64,000 nucleotides of DNA from an uncultured Ruminococcus sp. (GCA_946413815.1 CAMKMD010000005.1:1-64000); one strand, 5' to 3'. Shown: positions 17,445 through 26,516, numbered from the stretch's first letter. A program made the numbers and translations. Notes: a model not told the origin generated them from the letters alone.

Positions 17445-18509
17445 ATGAAAAACAAGGCAAAAAGGATCATCAGGACCGCTGCCCTGAGCATTGCCGGACT
17501 TATACTCGTGGCACTCATCGCAGCAGGTCTCGTTCTCTATGGCAGGATAGCATCAATGATGAGCATCAGGCATATAGACGGCGATCTGTACAGAATGAAT
17601 TACCGGCAGAACTATCATCTCGACAAGGCACTGGCCGCAGGGATCAGTACAGAAGAAGAGCTGTTGAGTTTTGTCTGCGACGATATGTTCTTCGGATATC
17701 AGGTAGACGGCAACTTCTCGAAATACGGCTGTGCTGCTTTCTCTTCTGCTGCTCCTGGCGGAGGATACATGACAGGCCGTAACTTTGACTTATACGATTC
17801 GGATGCACTCTGCCTGTATACTCATCCAAAAGACGGCTACGCTTCTATATCGACAGTTTCAACTGATATGCTCTCGATCGGCAAAGAATACGATTATGCT
17901 GTAACAAGCCTGTACGGAAGGGCTGCTCTGCTGGCTGCTCCGTATATAGGCGTTGACGGCATGAACGAGAAGGGGCTGACCGCTTCCCTGCTTGATACGG
18001 ATCACCACGGCGAAACACATATGAATAATGACAAGCCGGATATCATCGTCACTATGGCGGTACGTATGCTGCTTGACCGCGCTGCTACAGTGGATGAAGC
18101 CATTGAATTGCTGGAGCAGTATGACATAAACACCGCTCACGGCTGGACACAGCATATCTTTATTACCGATGCAAACGGAGATGCTGCTGTTGTGGAGTTT
18201 TATAAACGTGAAATGAAAGTGCTCAGATATCCTGTATGCACAAATTTTACGATGTCAGCCCGTTCACTAAAGGGTAATTATTCAGGGCAGTGCGGCAGAT
18301 TTGATATTCTCGATAATGCTTTAAAAGAAAAGCCTGAGAACACGGCAGAAGATTCAATGAAGCTCCTTGAATCGGCAAAACAGGAAAGCCATAATCAGGA
18401 TGTTTCTACTGTCTGGTCTGTCGTATTTCACCAGAATGATTTTTCAGCGGACTATGCTGTCAGCATGGATTATGATAATGTATATCATATAGATCCGAAG
18501 AATTTCTGA
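17445..18509 (+). CDS. Membrane-anchored Ntn hydrolase (linear amide C-N hydrolase / acyltransferase-like)
   Basis: This 354-residue protein has one N-terminal membrane segment (about residues 10-33). The motif KYGCAAFSS puts the candidate nucleophile at Cys96, directly after Gly95, followed by the strand GGYMTGRNFDLYD. This fits the choloylglycine hydrolase / penicillin acyltransferase / NAAA clan, where an internal Gly-Cys bond is cut to free the catalytic Cys. Further family features are GVDGMNEKGLTASLL and the later HGWTQHIFITDANGDAAVVEF. It probably cleaves an amide bond on the outer face of the membrane; the substrate is unknown. It stands alone behind the hairpin at 17259. Confidence 0.85.
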   Translation: MKNKAKRIIRTAALSIAGLILVALIAAGLVLYGRIASMMSIRHIDGDLYRMNYRQNYHLDKALAAGISTEEELLSFVCDDMFFGYQVDGNFSKYGCAAFSSAAPGGGYMTGRNFDLYDSDALCLYTHPKDGYASISTVSTDMLSIGKEYDYAVTSLYGRAALLAAPYIGVDGMNEKGLTASLLDTDHHGETHMNNDKPDIIVTMAVRMLLDRAATVDEAIELLEQYDINTAHGWTQHIFITDANGDAAVVEFYKREMKVLRYPVCTNFTMSARSLKGNYSGQCGRFDILDNALKEKPENTAEDSMKLLESAKQESHNQDVSTVWSVVFHQNDFSADYAVSMDYDNVYHIDPKNF

Positions 18510-18574
18510 TATGTGAAATACTACCCCTCTGCCGGATTTTTATTATCCGTCAGGGGGGATCTTACGTATCACTG

Positions 18575-18606
18575 ATGATATCTTGCTTTTTCTGTTATTA
18601 TGCTGT
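18575..18606 (+). promoter_or_regulatory. Promoter-like sequence of the TTGCTTTTTC type
   Basis: TTGCTTTTTC is followed at 17-base spacing by GTATAAT. It matches the promoters at 2493 and 6378. It could drive the RCC1 lipoprotein gene with a leader of about 290 bases. Confidence 0.5.
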
Positions 18607-18626
18607 ATAATACTGATTATAGATAA

Positions 18627-18821
18627 TATCCGGCTGCGGCGGGGAAGATTTACGATTCTCCTCTTATTATCGGGGACTGGTCTTTTGATGTTGAAGTCAG
18701 GATCACAGATGATAACTTTTCACCGGAAGCACCTGAAAGGGAAACGAAAAAGGAGAGAGCAAGACGTTACAACAGATATCAGGCGCTGCTTGGATTATCG
18801 GTCGCACCGTGGGCACGGTGA
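18627..18821 (+). pseudogene. Possible gene fragment in the leader of the RCC1 gene
   Basis: One frame is open for 64 codons between stops and reads like protein (SPLIIGDWSFDVEVRITDDN, then an arginine- and lysine-rich helix and GLSVAPWAR). It has no start codon or ribosome-binding site, and the promoter-like sequence sits just upstream. I take it as the C-terminal scrap of a lost gene. The family is not recognised. An 80-codon alternative frame at 18583-18825 is less protein-like. Confidence 0.3.
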
Positions 18822-18891
18822 CTGAGAGAAGCGCATACAAGGCCAGCATACCCTGCACTGATTCAAAACATTACAGAAAGGAAATACAGCA

Positions 18892-20199
18892 ATGAAAAAA
18901 CTACTGATACTCAGCACGATGCTTTGCATCATCACTGCAACTATGACAGGATGCTCGGAAAACACTGCACCGGAAAACAATACACCAACAGACAATGGAC
19001 AGGATACTGCATCTTCTGCTCCCCTTAGCGTGGAAGAGGAGACGGAAGAATACACAGACGTACAGCCCGCTTCCCCTCCGGTCTCCACAGAAAATCAAAG
19101 CTCTGCGGAAGAAGCACCTGCGGCTGAATCTGATCCCCACAGCGTTGACCGGTTGAGCCTTGGCGGCTCACATTCGGGATTTGTGACGGAAGACGGCAGC
19201 CTTTATGTCTGGGGGTGCGGATTTGAATTTCAGCTTGGTAACAATGAGCATACTATTGCTGAAAGCCCGATAAAAATACTGGATGATGTGGAGAAAATCG
19301 ACTTCGGCTTTGAGAACAGCGCTGCCATAACCAGAGACGGAAGTCTGTATATATGGGGCAAATTCAAACCTGTTCCTGCCGAACCAAAAGAACTGTTTAT
19401 AAATCCCGGCACACCGACAAAGGTTATGGATGATGTGAAGGCTGTAAGTCTTGGAGATGTCCATACCGCTGTTATAAAAAATGACAATGCTTTGTATATG
19501 TGGGGGGTAAACAGCAAAGGGTGTCTCGGAAACGAAACATATGACCTTTCAGATACTCCCGTAAAGGTGATGGAGGATGTCAGCTGCGTAAGTCTTGGTT
19601 TCAATCATAGTGCGGCTGTGACCTCTGACGGAAGCCTTTACACCTGGGGAAGCAACAAATACGGTCAGCTTGGCAACGGAAAAAGCGGTGAAAATGAAGC
19701 AGAAGCTGAACCTGTAAAGATAATGGGCAATGTTCAGTATGTCAATCTCGGCGGGCAGCACAGCGCCGCTGTCACAAAAGACGGAAGTCTTTATATGTGG
19801 GGAAAAAACGATTACGGACAGATAGGAAACGGAAAGAGCGGAGAGAATGAGATACAGCCAGAGCCTGTCAAAATAATGGACAACGTTCAGTATGTCAGTC
19901 TCGGTATGCTGTTCAGTGCGGCTGTAACTAAAGACGGAAGCCTGTATATGTGGGGCGAGAACGGCGGCGGTCAGCTTGGCAACGGAGAAAGCGGAAACAA
20001 AGCACTATGGACTGTCCCCATAAAAATAATGGATAATGTTGCGGCCGTAAGCCTTGGAAACGAGCACAGCGGAGCTTTGACAAAAGACGGCGAATTATAT
20101 ATGTGGGGTAATAACAGCCTTAATGCTGTCGGAGAAACAGGAACTGATAACTTGAATATTTCAGTTCCGACAAAGATCAATATAACGGGCAACTCCTGA
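18892..20199 (+). CDS. RCC1-repeat lipoprotein
   Basis: This 435-residue protein starts MKKLLILSTML with lipobox MTGC at about residues 18-21, so it is anchored outside the membrane. An acidic, Ser/Thr-rich linker runs to about residue 85. The rest is a seven-bladed RCC1 propeller whose repeats follow the pattern SLG..HSAAVT.DGSLYMWG.N..GQLGNG. Repeats five and six are almost identical, which suggests recent duplication inside the gene. RCC1 propellers usually bind proteins; no enzyme site is seen. AGAAAGGAAA precedes the ATG and a clear terminator follows. Confidence 0.88.
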   Translation: MKKLLILSTMLCIITATMTGCSENTAPENNTPTDNGQDTASSAPLSVEEETEEYTDVQPASPPVSTENQSSAEEAPAAESDPHSVDRLSLGGSHSGFVTEDGSLYVWGCGFEFQLGNNEHTIAESPIKILDDVEKIDFGFENSAAITRDGSLYIWGKFKPVPAEPKELFINPGTPTKVMDDVKAVSLGDVHTAVIKNDNALYMWGVNSKGCLGNETYDLSDTPVKVMEDVSCVSLGFNHSAAVTSDGSLYTWGSNKYGQLGNGKSGENEAEAEPVKIMGNVQYVNLGGQHSAAVTKDGSLYMWGKNDYGQIGNGKSGENEIQPEPVKIMDNVQYVSLGMLFSAAVTKDGSLYMWGENGGGQLGNGESGNKALWTVPIKIMDNVAAVSLGNEHSGALTKDGELYMWGNNSLNAVGETGTDNLNISVPTKINITGNS

Positions 20200-20206
20200 A
20201 TCCTCC

Positions 20207-20244
20207 CCTCGCATCACTTTTTAACAGTGATGCGAGGCTTGTTT
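20207..20244 (+). terminator. Rho-independent terminator of the RCC1 gene
   Basis: A perfect 12-base stem CCTCGCATCACT/AGTGATGCGAGG, 7-base loop and a CTTGTTT tail. Confidence 0.8.
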
Positions 20245-20341
20245 CCGGTACAGTCTTCCCGACTGTTTTGACTATGACAGAGTACCGGAGCAGCTACCAC
20301 TATTCATTTCTGTACATATCAGGACTTATGTTCCCGGGTGA

Positions 20342-20370
20342 TTGATTTTTCAATCGGGATGTGGTATAAT
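20342..20370 (+). promoter_or_regulatory. Promoter of the P-loop gene at 20426
   Basis: TTGATT (20342-20347) and TATAAT (20365-20370), 17-base spacer. It rules out the longer reading frame that begins inside the promoter. Confidence 0.75.
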
Positions 20371-20425
20371 TATGTATGATCAGAGTATTCTTGCCGGACC
20401 GTTACGAAAAGAGGTGATCCATTCT

Positions 20426-20944
20426 GTGATAATCCTGATTAGCGGTGCTTCTCACACGGGGAAGACTCTGCTTGCGCAGAAGCTGCTTGAAAGATACAAG
20501 TACCCGTATCTTTCCATAGACCACCTGAAAATGGGGCTTATCCGAAGCGGACAGACAGACCTGACGCCTTATGATGATGACAGGCTCACGTACTATCTGT
20601 GGAATATTCTCAGAGAGATGATAAAGACTGCCGTCGAGAACAGTCAGAACCTTATAATTGAGGGCTGTTACATCCCCTTTGACTGGAAGAGGGATTTTGA
20701 AAAGGAGTACCTGGCTCAGATCAGGTATGTATGTCTGGTTATGAGTGAGGAATACATAGAACGGCATTTCAGTGATATCATCGGTTTTGAGAACGCTGTC
20801 GAGAAAAGACTGCCTGACACGGATATCACCATGGACAGCATCAGGAAGGACAATGAATGTTTTCTGGAAGGCTGTCTCAGGTACGGTCTTGACTATATCC
20901 TTATAGATAAGGAATATGAACCGGAAAAGCATTTCAGTCTTTGA
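20426..20944 (+). CDS. P-loop kinase-like ATP-binding protein
   Basis: The start is the GTG at 20426, with GAGGTGATC a few bases upstream; the protein then begins MIILISGASHTGKT, with the Walker A motif right at the N-terminus, in 172 residues. A second acidic motif follows (LIIEGCYIPFDW). The size and layout match small nucleotide- or metabolite-kinase-like P-loop proteins. The substrate is not identifiable. It has its own promoter; the next gene begins 35 bases after its stop and may be cotranscribed. Confidence 0.8.
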   Translation: MIILISGASHTGKTLLAQKLLERYKYPYLSIDHLKMGLIRSGQTDLTPYDDDRLTYYLWNILREMIKTAVENSQNLIIEGCYIPFDWKRDFEKEYLAQIRYVCLVMSEEYIERHFSDIIGFENAVEKRLPDTDITMDSIRKDNECFLEGCLRYGLDYILIDKEYEPEKHFSL

Positions 20945-20979
20945 ACTGAAAAATGACATAAAGAAATAACGGAGGAATT

Positions 20980-21630
20980 ATGGCTATTTTTAAGAAGAAA
21001 ACTGCTCCTCAGATAACTGATACGAGCTGCAAGGGACACATCGAAGCAATGAGAAAATACTACAGGGATTATCCTGTGGGCAACAGGACCCTGCCGAAGC
21101 CTTTATGGATAAGACTTCACAAGAAGGATCCCCTGAACGCTGTCTACCGTGACAAGGATATCATCTTTGAGAAGGGACAGATCCACTACGCATACATCAT
21201 TCAGGCTAACGAAATGCTTTTCAGTAAGGGCAATAATCTCGATCTGCCTGGTGTTATACTGTACTCATCTCACCCGTTTGCTGACGAATACCCCGGATTT
21301 CTGCAGATGCTGGGAAATGAGATAGCAAAATACAAGGGCTGCCCCGTGGAGGAGATACCTGAGCAGTTCCGCGAGCCCGCAAGGATAATCACGGACGAGG
21401 TGGACCGTTCCTGTCTTGACTTCACCATTGATATCCCCGACCCTGAGGATCCGGAGAAAATGATAACAGACGTTGACGTCCATCTCTGCTCTGTTATATT
21501 CTTCCACAAGGATATCCCCGATCATGTATTACAGAGCCCCTTCGTGCCTGTGATCGCAGCTCCCGGGCTCTCCCCTGCTGTTATTGTACTTCCGGGCGAA
21601 TACTGGACTTCTAAGGTATACGATCTCTGA
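20980..21630 (+). CDS. Cytosolic protein of unknown function
   Basis: This 216-residue soluble protein has an ATG behind ACGGAGG. It begins with a lysine-rich stretch, and has no signal peptide or membrane segment. The segments LWIRLHKKDPLNAVYRDKDI and VILYSSHPFADEYPGFLQML look like a compact alpha/beta domain. I cannot assign a family. It probably shares the promoter at 20342 and ends at the terminator at 21637. Confidence 0.65.
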   Translation: MAIFKKKTAPQITDTSCKGHIEAMRKYYRDYPVGNRTLPKPLWIRLHKKDPLNAVYRDKDIIFEKGQIHYAYIIQANEMLFSKGNNLDLPGVILYSSHPFADEYPGFLQMLGNEIAKYKGCPVEEIPEQFREPARIITDEVDRSCLDFTIDIPDPEDPEKMITDVDVHLCSVIFFHKDIPDHVLQSPFVPVIAAPGLSPAVIVLPGEYWTSKVYDL

Positions 21631-21636
21631 GAACAG

Positions 21637-21663
21637 AAAAGCACCCTTGCCGGGTGCTTTTTT
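21637..21663. terminator. Bidirectional terminator
   Basis: GCACCC/GGGTGC stem preceded by AAAA and followed by TTTTTT. It separates the convergent genes at 20980 and 21671. Confidence 0.85.
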
Positions 21664-21670
21664 GCATTCA

Positions 21671-22441
21671 TTATTCCCTTACTTTTTCCATGTTAAGGTG
21701 GAAGGCGTGCTCATCGCTGTGCTCGCTCCGGTACTTAAGCGGCGTTGTTCCTGTGATCTTCCGGAATGCGGCCGTGAAGGCGCTCTGTGAGGAAAAGCCG
21801 AGTGATACCGCTATCTCGGATATGGGAAAGTCGGAAAACATAAGGATGTTCTGTGCTGTGGATATCTTCGCTTTAAGTATATACGCCTTTAGTGTGGTGT
21901 TCATCTCCTTTGCAAAGAGCTTGGAGAGATAGCTGGGGTCGAGCTTCTCATGCTCTGCGGCCATCTGCAGGGTCAGATGTTCCCCGAGGTTGCGGTAGAT
22001 ATAGTCAACAGTACGCCGGATATGCAGGGAGACACTGTCGGCCTTTCTTATCTCACGCATACGCTCTGCAAAATCCAGCATCATGACTCCCGTGAGATCT
22101 ACTATCTCCTGAGGATCGCGGCAGCTGTCACATTTGCGTATATATATATCGCTGAGGGTATAGGCGATATTGTGCTTCATACCGCCGTCGATGCATACTC
22201 TTGCTATTATGCCCGTACCTATGACAAAGTGATACTGATTGTTCCTGAGAAGTGTATCAGAAAGGGTGCCCTTGCCCTCATAATAATGTGCCTTGATATC
22301 CTCAACAGCCTCCTGCACCTTTTCCACGTTGCCGTTCCTTATATCGTCATACCTTGCGAATTCACTCTTTATCTCGGTGCGTTTGAAGTCCTCTTCTATC
22401 TGGACGAAAAGCCTGTAATTCAGTTCTCTGTTCGTATTCAT
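21671..22441 (-). CDS. AraC-family transcriptional regulator
   Basis: This 256-residue protein starts at the ATG at 22441 behind GGGGTG; the longer frame runs through the divergent promoter. The C-terminal 100 residues hold the two helix-turn-helix units of AraC regulators (LTLQMAAEHEKLDPSYLSKL and ISEIAVSLGFSSQSAFTAAF, then RKITGTTPLKYR). The N-terminal 150 residues contain a CDSC motif and no recognised sensor fold. It is divergent from the MATE transporter and probably controls it; their promoters overlap. Confidence 0.88.
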   Translation of the reverse strand: MNTNRELNYRLFVQIEEDFKRTEIKSEFARYDDIRNGNVEKVQEAVEDIKAHYYEGKGTLSDTLLRNNQYHFVIGTGIIARVCIDGGMKHNIAYTLSDIYIRKCDSCRDPQEIVDLTGVMMLDFAERMREIRKADSVSLHIRRTVDYIYRNLGEHLTLQMAAEHEKLDPSYLSKLFAKEMNTTLKAYILKAKISTAQNILMFSDFPISEIAVSLGFSSQSAFTAAFRKITGTTPLKYRSEHSDEHAFHLNMEKVRE

Positions 22442-22462
22442 AAAAGTCACACCCCTGCTTTG

Positions 22463-22506
22463 ACTATACCATAAAATTGACAAAAAGTCAACAGAATTGA
22501 TATAAA
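22463..22506. promoter_or_regulatory. Overlapping divergent promoters of the AraC and MATE genes
   Basis: The palindrome TTGACAAAAAGTCAA (22477-22491) supplies the -35 boxes of both directions. Plus strand: TTGACA with TATAAA at 22501-22506 (18 bases). Minus strand: TTGACT with TATAGT at 22468-22463 (17 bases). Only one polymerase could bind at a time, so the two genes should compete. Confidence 0.65.
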
Positions 22507-22562
22507 TCCCCACAGCATCTGAGTATAATAGCATCAGAGAATGAAAAACAGGAGAGATTATA

Positions 22563-23957
22563 ATGAAAACAACTACAGATTTCACGAAAGAAAAAGTTAG
22601 CAGCGCTATCCTCAAGTTCTATTTTCCGCTGCTCGCCACTGCTATGCTGCAGCAGTTCTATTCATTTACGGATACTGCCATCGTCGGCAGGGGACTCGGT
22701 GACAATGCCCTTGCAGCAGTCGGCAATATGGGTTCACTCTGCTTTCTTATCGTAGGTTTCTCAATGGGTCTTGCAAACGGCTTTTCAGTGCTCGTTGCAC
22801 AGCGCTTCGGAGAGAAGGATTTCCCCCAGCTGCGCCGTACCCTTGTCTCAATGATACGGCTCTCCTGCATCATGACTGCTCTGCTGACCGCTCTGAGCGT
22901 CATATTCCTTCGCCCGGTGCTGTTACTGCTGCAGACTGACGAACTGATACTGCATGACAGTCTTGTTTACGGATATATCATCTTCGGAGGTCTCCTCGCT
23001 ACCATCGCTTACAACATGAGCGCCGGCATACTCCGCTCCCTCGGTGACAGCCGCACTCCTCTCAGGGCGATAATCATTTCCTCCGTACTCAATATCCTGC
23101 TTGACTGCCTCTTCATCTTCGTCCTGAAGACCGGTGTTGCCGGTGCTGCTATAGCTACTATCTTTTCACAGCTCATATCAGCGTCAGTCTGCATCAGGAA
23201 GCTCAGCGGCATCGATTTCCTCAGCATGAACGCAGAGGACAGGGTACACGATGCCGGCCTGTACTTCAGGCTGCTGAAAAACGGTATCCCCATGGCGCTT
23301 ATGAATTCCATAACCGCTGTCGGCTGCATGGTAGTACAGTACTACGTTAACGGTCTCGGCGTTGCATTCACCTCCGCTTACTCAGCCTGCAGCAGATACA
23401 TCAATATGTTCATGCAGCCCGCCTGCACTGCCGGCTTTACAATATCCGCATACACAGGACAGAACTACGGTGCGAAGAAGTTCGACCGCATAAACGAGGG
23501 CATCAGGGTTTGTCTCGTTATTATCGGCATAGCCTATATCTTCCTCGGTTCGCTCATGTACTTCAGACCGGAATGGCTCGCTTCACGCCTCCTTCAGGGC
23601 AACGAGCAGATAGCTCATGCAGCCGAGTTCCTGCCTGTCTGCGGAATAATGCTCTTTGCCGTTGACCTGCTCTTCCTCTACAGGAACGCTGTTCAGGGCA
23701 TGGGATTCCCGCTTGTTCCGATGATATCAGGCATACTTGAGATGGTCCTCAGGATAGGTACGATATCACTTCTTATCGGAAGCCTCGGATTCCGTGCCAC
23801 TGCACTTGCTGAGGTCATGGCCTGGACGGGAGCTCTCCTTATGAACGGTACTGCATTCTACGTTATCTTTGCAAGAGAGCGCAGAAAGTATACACAGTTC
23901 GAGGAGCACCGTATCCAGCCTGCAAAGAAGCTGCACAGAAGACACTGTGTATCCTGA
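22563..23957 (+). CDS. MATE-family multidrug/sodium antiporter
   Basis: This is a 464-residue membrane protein with about twelve transmembrane segments in two halves. It shows the MATE pattern from the N-terminus: FPLLATAMLQQFYSFTDTAI, then VGRGLGDNALAAVGN, and in the second half the matching NYGAKKFDRINEG. It should export cationic organic compounds or metabolites in exchange for sodium or protons. It is divergent from an AraC regulator, which suggests inducible expression. CAGGAGAGA precedes the ATG. Confidence 0.92.
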   Translation: MKTTTDFTKEKVSSAILKFYFPLLATAMLQQFYSFTDTAIVGRGLGDNALAAVGNMGSLCFLIVGFSMGLANGFSVLVAQRFGEKDFPQLRRTLVSMIRLSCIMTALLTALSVIFLRPVLLLLQTDELILHDSLVYGYIIFGGLLATIAYNMSAGILRSLGDSRTPLRAIIISSVLNILLDCLFIFVLKTGVAGAAIATIFSQLISASVCIRKLSGIDFLSMNAEDRVHDAGLYFRLLKNGIPMALMNSITAVGCMVVQYYVNGLGVAFTSAYSACSRYINMFMQPACTAGFTISAYTGQNYGAKKFDRINEGIRVCLVIIGIAYIFLGSLMYFRPEWLASRLLQGNEQIAHAAEFLPVCGIMLFAVDLLFLYRNAVQGMGFPLVPMISGILEMVLRIGTISLLIGSLGFRATALAEVMAWTGALLMNGTAFYVIFARERRKYTQFEEHRIQPAKKLHRRHCVS

Positions 23958-24058
23958 CAAATGCTTGTCCCCTTCTTAAACGACACCGCACATCCCTGCC
24001 TGAAAGGTCGTCTGCATGACTGGCTGTGTACGGTGTTGTTTTAAGGCTTTCCCCCTTT

Positions 24059-24099
24059 AACGGCTCATTTCCGCTTTATGCGGTATGGGCCGTTTTTTT
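24059..24099 (+). terminator. Rho-independent terminator after the MATE gene
   Basis: A long stem with inner mismatch (AACGGCTCAT...ATGGGCCGTT with CCGC/GCGG inside) followed by seven T. Confidence 0.8.
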
Positions 24100-24112
24100 C
24101 CCGGAAACAGAT

Positions 24113-24141
24113 TTGACAAACAGGAGTATTTCCTGTATAAT
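24113..24141 (+). promoter_or_regulatory. Consensus promoter of the DUF3810-like gene
   Basis: TTGACA (24113-24118) and TATAAT (24136-24141), 17-base spacer. Confidence 0.8.
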
Positions 24142-24203
24142 CAGATTAAAAGAATGCGTAGGGCATCTGCGTTTCATCATTTTTGGTACGAAAGGTGGAT
24201 CAT

Positions 24204-25418
24204 ATGAAGAAACTCTCCCTCTACTGGCGCAGCATTATAATCATGGCCGCGCTCACTGCGCTCCTTGCACTATCCTGTCTGCTCCCATCCTTCTGCGACT
24301 GGTATACAGATAATATCTACGGTCATCTCTGCGACGGTATGAGCCGTATTACCGGACTGCTGCCGTTCGCACTGGGTGAAATGATAATGTACACAGGCGT
24401 AATCATGGCTGTTATGAGCGTTTTCATCCTCCTGCTCCTCATCTTTCTCAGAAAGAAGAAAGGGTACAGGAGGTTCTGCGGAGGCTTCTTCAAGACCTTC
24501 CTGATGGCTCTGGTCATAATCGTTCTGATATATATGGTTACATGGGCTGTCCCATTCTGCGGCACCCTCCTCGGCAGAGGAAAGACGGAGGAGCACAGGG
24601 AGTACACCCTTGAGGAGATGCGCACGCTGCTTGAATACATTGTCGCTGCGGAGGATGAAGCGGCGGCGCATATAGAGATATCAGAGGACGGTAAGGTGGA
24701 TTTTCCGACTGAAGAGGAGAGCCTTCCCAGGATCGCAGAAGCTATGAATGCTATAGCCGGCGACTTTCCGAGACTCAGGGGATACTATCCTCCTGTGAAG
24801 ACAGCACTCTGCTCCGATATTCTTGAGCGTATGGGGATAGGCGGTTACAATTACCCCTTCACTATGGAGCCGACCCGCAATAAGTACATCACGCCAATGT
24901 ACAGACTTGTGCTCGATGCCCATGAGCTTTCCCACCACAAGGGTTACTATAAGGAGAACGAGGCGAATTTCCTGAGTGAGATTGCGCTTGCACAGAGCGA
25001 TGACCCCTTCCTGAGACTTGCAGGCCTCAACGATATGTACTACTACGTGATGGATGATTATACTACTGCTCAGACGGAGATAATCGACAGGATGATAAAG
25101 AACGGCGAGATAGATATTGAATTGCCAATTGATACTCAGGAGAAGTTTGACAAGTTCGTAAAGATATGCACCGACATCTTCGGCCCCGACCCGCGCCACG
25201 GCAAACGTGTGACACAGATAATCAACGCTGCATACAATATCAAGCAGAAGGTCTATGAGGAGGACTCCCATCCTATCGACAACATCCCCAAGGCCGATGA
25301 AGTCATCAGCGATGTGGCGGATACCGGCTGGAGCGTTCAGGAGGAAGTGCTGCAGGACAACTACTACAGCGATGTTGTAAGGCTGCTTCTCGAATACTAC
25401 GACGGTAAACTCTATTAA
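24204..25418 (+). CDS. DUF3810-family membrane protein with metalloprotease-like site
   Basis: This 404-residue protein starts at the ATG at 24204 behind AAAGGTGG. It has three N-terminal membrane segments (about 10-28, 50-82 and 98-122), then an outer helical domain. HELSHHKGYYKENEANF contains HExxH and, a little further on, a Glu in the spacing of gluzincin metalloproteases. This is the hallmark of the DUF3810 family. The activity is unproven for the family. It is monocistronic, with its own promoter and terminator. Confidence 0.85.
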   Translation: MKKLSLYWRSIIIMAALTALLALSCLLPSFCDWYTDNIYGHLCDGMSRITGLLPFALGEMIMYTGVIMAVMSVFILLLLIFLRKKKGYRRFCGGFFKTFLMALVIIVLIYMVTWAVPFCGTLLGRGKTEEHREYTLEEMRTLLEYIVAAEDEAAAHIEISEDGKVDFPTEEESLPRIAEAMNAIAGDFPRLRGYYPPVKTALCSDILERMGIGGYNYPFTMEPTRNKYITPMYRLVLDAHELSHHKGYYKENEANFLSEIALAQSDDPFLRLAGLNDMYYYVMDDYTTAQTEIIDRMIKNGEIDIELPIDTQEKFDKFVKICTDIFGPDPRHGKRVTQIINAAYNIKQKVYEEDSHPIDNIPKADEVISDVADTGWSVQEEVLQDNYYSDVVRLLLEYYDGKLY

Positions 25419-25424
25419 ACGAAG

Positions 25425-25467
25425 ACACCTCACCATCCGGGTATTTCCGGAGGTGAGGTGTTTTTTT
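25425..25467. terminator. Bidirectional terminator between 24204 and 25470 genes
   Basis: Stem ACACCTCACC/GGTGAGGTGT with a 17-base loop and seven T. Confidence 0.8.
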
Positions 25468-25469
25468 CC

Positions 25470-26444
25470 TTATAAAAGCGGTATGATCCTCTGCTCTATG
25501 AATTCGACCCTGTCGAATATCCGCGGTTTGAATGTGCCGTTCACTCCGACGGCTATACCGTTGTCAGCATCGGCATAGATCACGTTTCCGCCGTCGCCTA
25601 TGGCTGCGAATACGTTTCTGTCCTTATGCGGTCTGTACCAGAGATAGCCGTATTCCATATTGCCGAAGCGCTCATCAAGGGATACATGTGGTGAGGTCAT
25701 ATCACTTATCCATCCGCCGGAGATCAGGCCTCCGCCGCCATTCACGACCATATCGCCCATAAGAGCCATATCCCTTGCGGAAAGACACAGGCCCCATCCG
25801 GCAGTGACCGCGCCCTGCGGATCGGAATACCATTCATTCTTCCTCGGTGCCTTGTTCATGAGAAAATCAAACTGATCCTCCTTGCTGCTGTCGCCGTGGA
25901 TGGTATGCGCCGGTATGCCGAGAGGTTCAAAGAGATACCCGTTTGCGAAACCGATACACTTCATGCCAGATGCCTTCTCTATGATGCCGGTAAGGATCTG
26001 TATACCCAGAGTGGTATACCTGAACTCACCTGTTATACCTGACCGGCCGCCGAGCAGATCAAGTGCCGCCTTTGTCCAGTCATCAGAGGTGCATACCTTT
26101 TTCCATGGCTCTGATCTGAACTTCCAGGGGGCTGTCATGGTGAGGAGATGGCGGAGAGTTACATCGTATATGGTCTTCTCTCCTCTCTTTGGTGTATAGT
26201 CAGGAAAGAATTCAAGGACTTTCTGCTCTGTACCGGAGATGAAGCCTTTGTCTGCTGCAATTCCGGCAAGGAGGGCCATTACGCCCTTGGTCACTGAGTT
26301 GACGTTCACTGCGTCCTCTGTTCTATAGCCGTGAAAGCAGTCCTTAAAGACGCATTTGCCGTCCTTTATGGCGTATATCTGGCAGATATTGCTCTCATTG
26401 CCCCTGCTTTCCGATATATATGTATGAAGCTGTTCTCTTGTCAT
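25470..26444 (-). CDS. Beta-lactamase-fold serine hydrolase
   Basis: This 324-residue protein has the SxxK motif SVTK (about residues 50-53), the second motif at YTTLG (Tyr in the YxN position, third residue Thr rather than Asn) and a late glycine-rich segment AIGDGGNVIY in place of the KTG box. This places it in the class C / esterase-like branch (COG1680). It has no signal peptide, so it should act in the cytosol. The substrate is unknown. The ATG is preceded by CGGAGG. It diverges from the GNAT gene. Confidence 0.88.
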   Translation of the reverse strand: MTREQLHTYISESRGNESNICQIYAIKDGKCVFKDCFHGYRTEDAVNVNSVTKGVMALLAGIAADKGFISGTEQKVLEFFPDYTPKRGEKTIYDVTLRHLLTMTAPWKFRSEPWKKVCTSDDWTKAALDLLGGRSGITGEFRYTTLGIQILTGIIEKASGMKCIGFANGYLFEPLGIPAHTIHGDSSKEDQFDFLMNKAPRKNEWYSDPQGAVTAGWGLCLSARDMALMGDMVVNGGGGLISGGWISDMTSPHVSLDERFGNMEYGYLWYRPHKDRNVFAAIGDGGNVIYADADNGIAVGVNGTFKPRIFDRVEFIEQRIIPLL

Positions 26445-26468
26445 TGTGTTTCCTCCGTAATAACTCTA

Positions 26469-26516
26469 TATTCCATGGAATAATCTTATTATAGAACAAA
26501 GAATTTTAAATGTCAA
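26469..26516 (-). promoter_or_regulatory. Promoter and palindrome upstream of the serine hydrolase
   Basis: TTGACA (26516-26511) and TATAAT (26493-26488) on the minus strand, 17-base spacer. The palindrome TATTCCATGGAATA (26469-26482) lies just after the expected transcription start and could be an operator. Confidence 0.65.
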
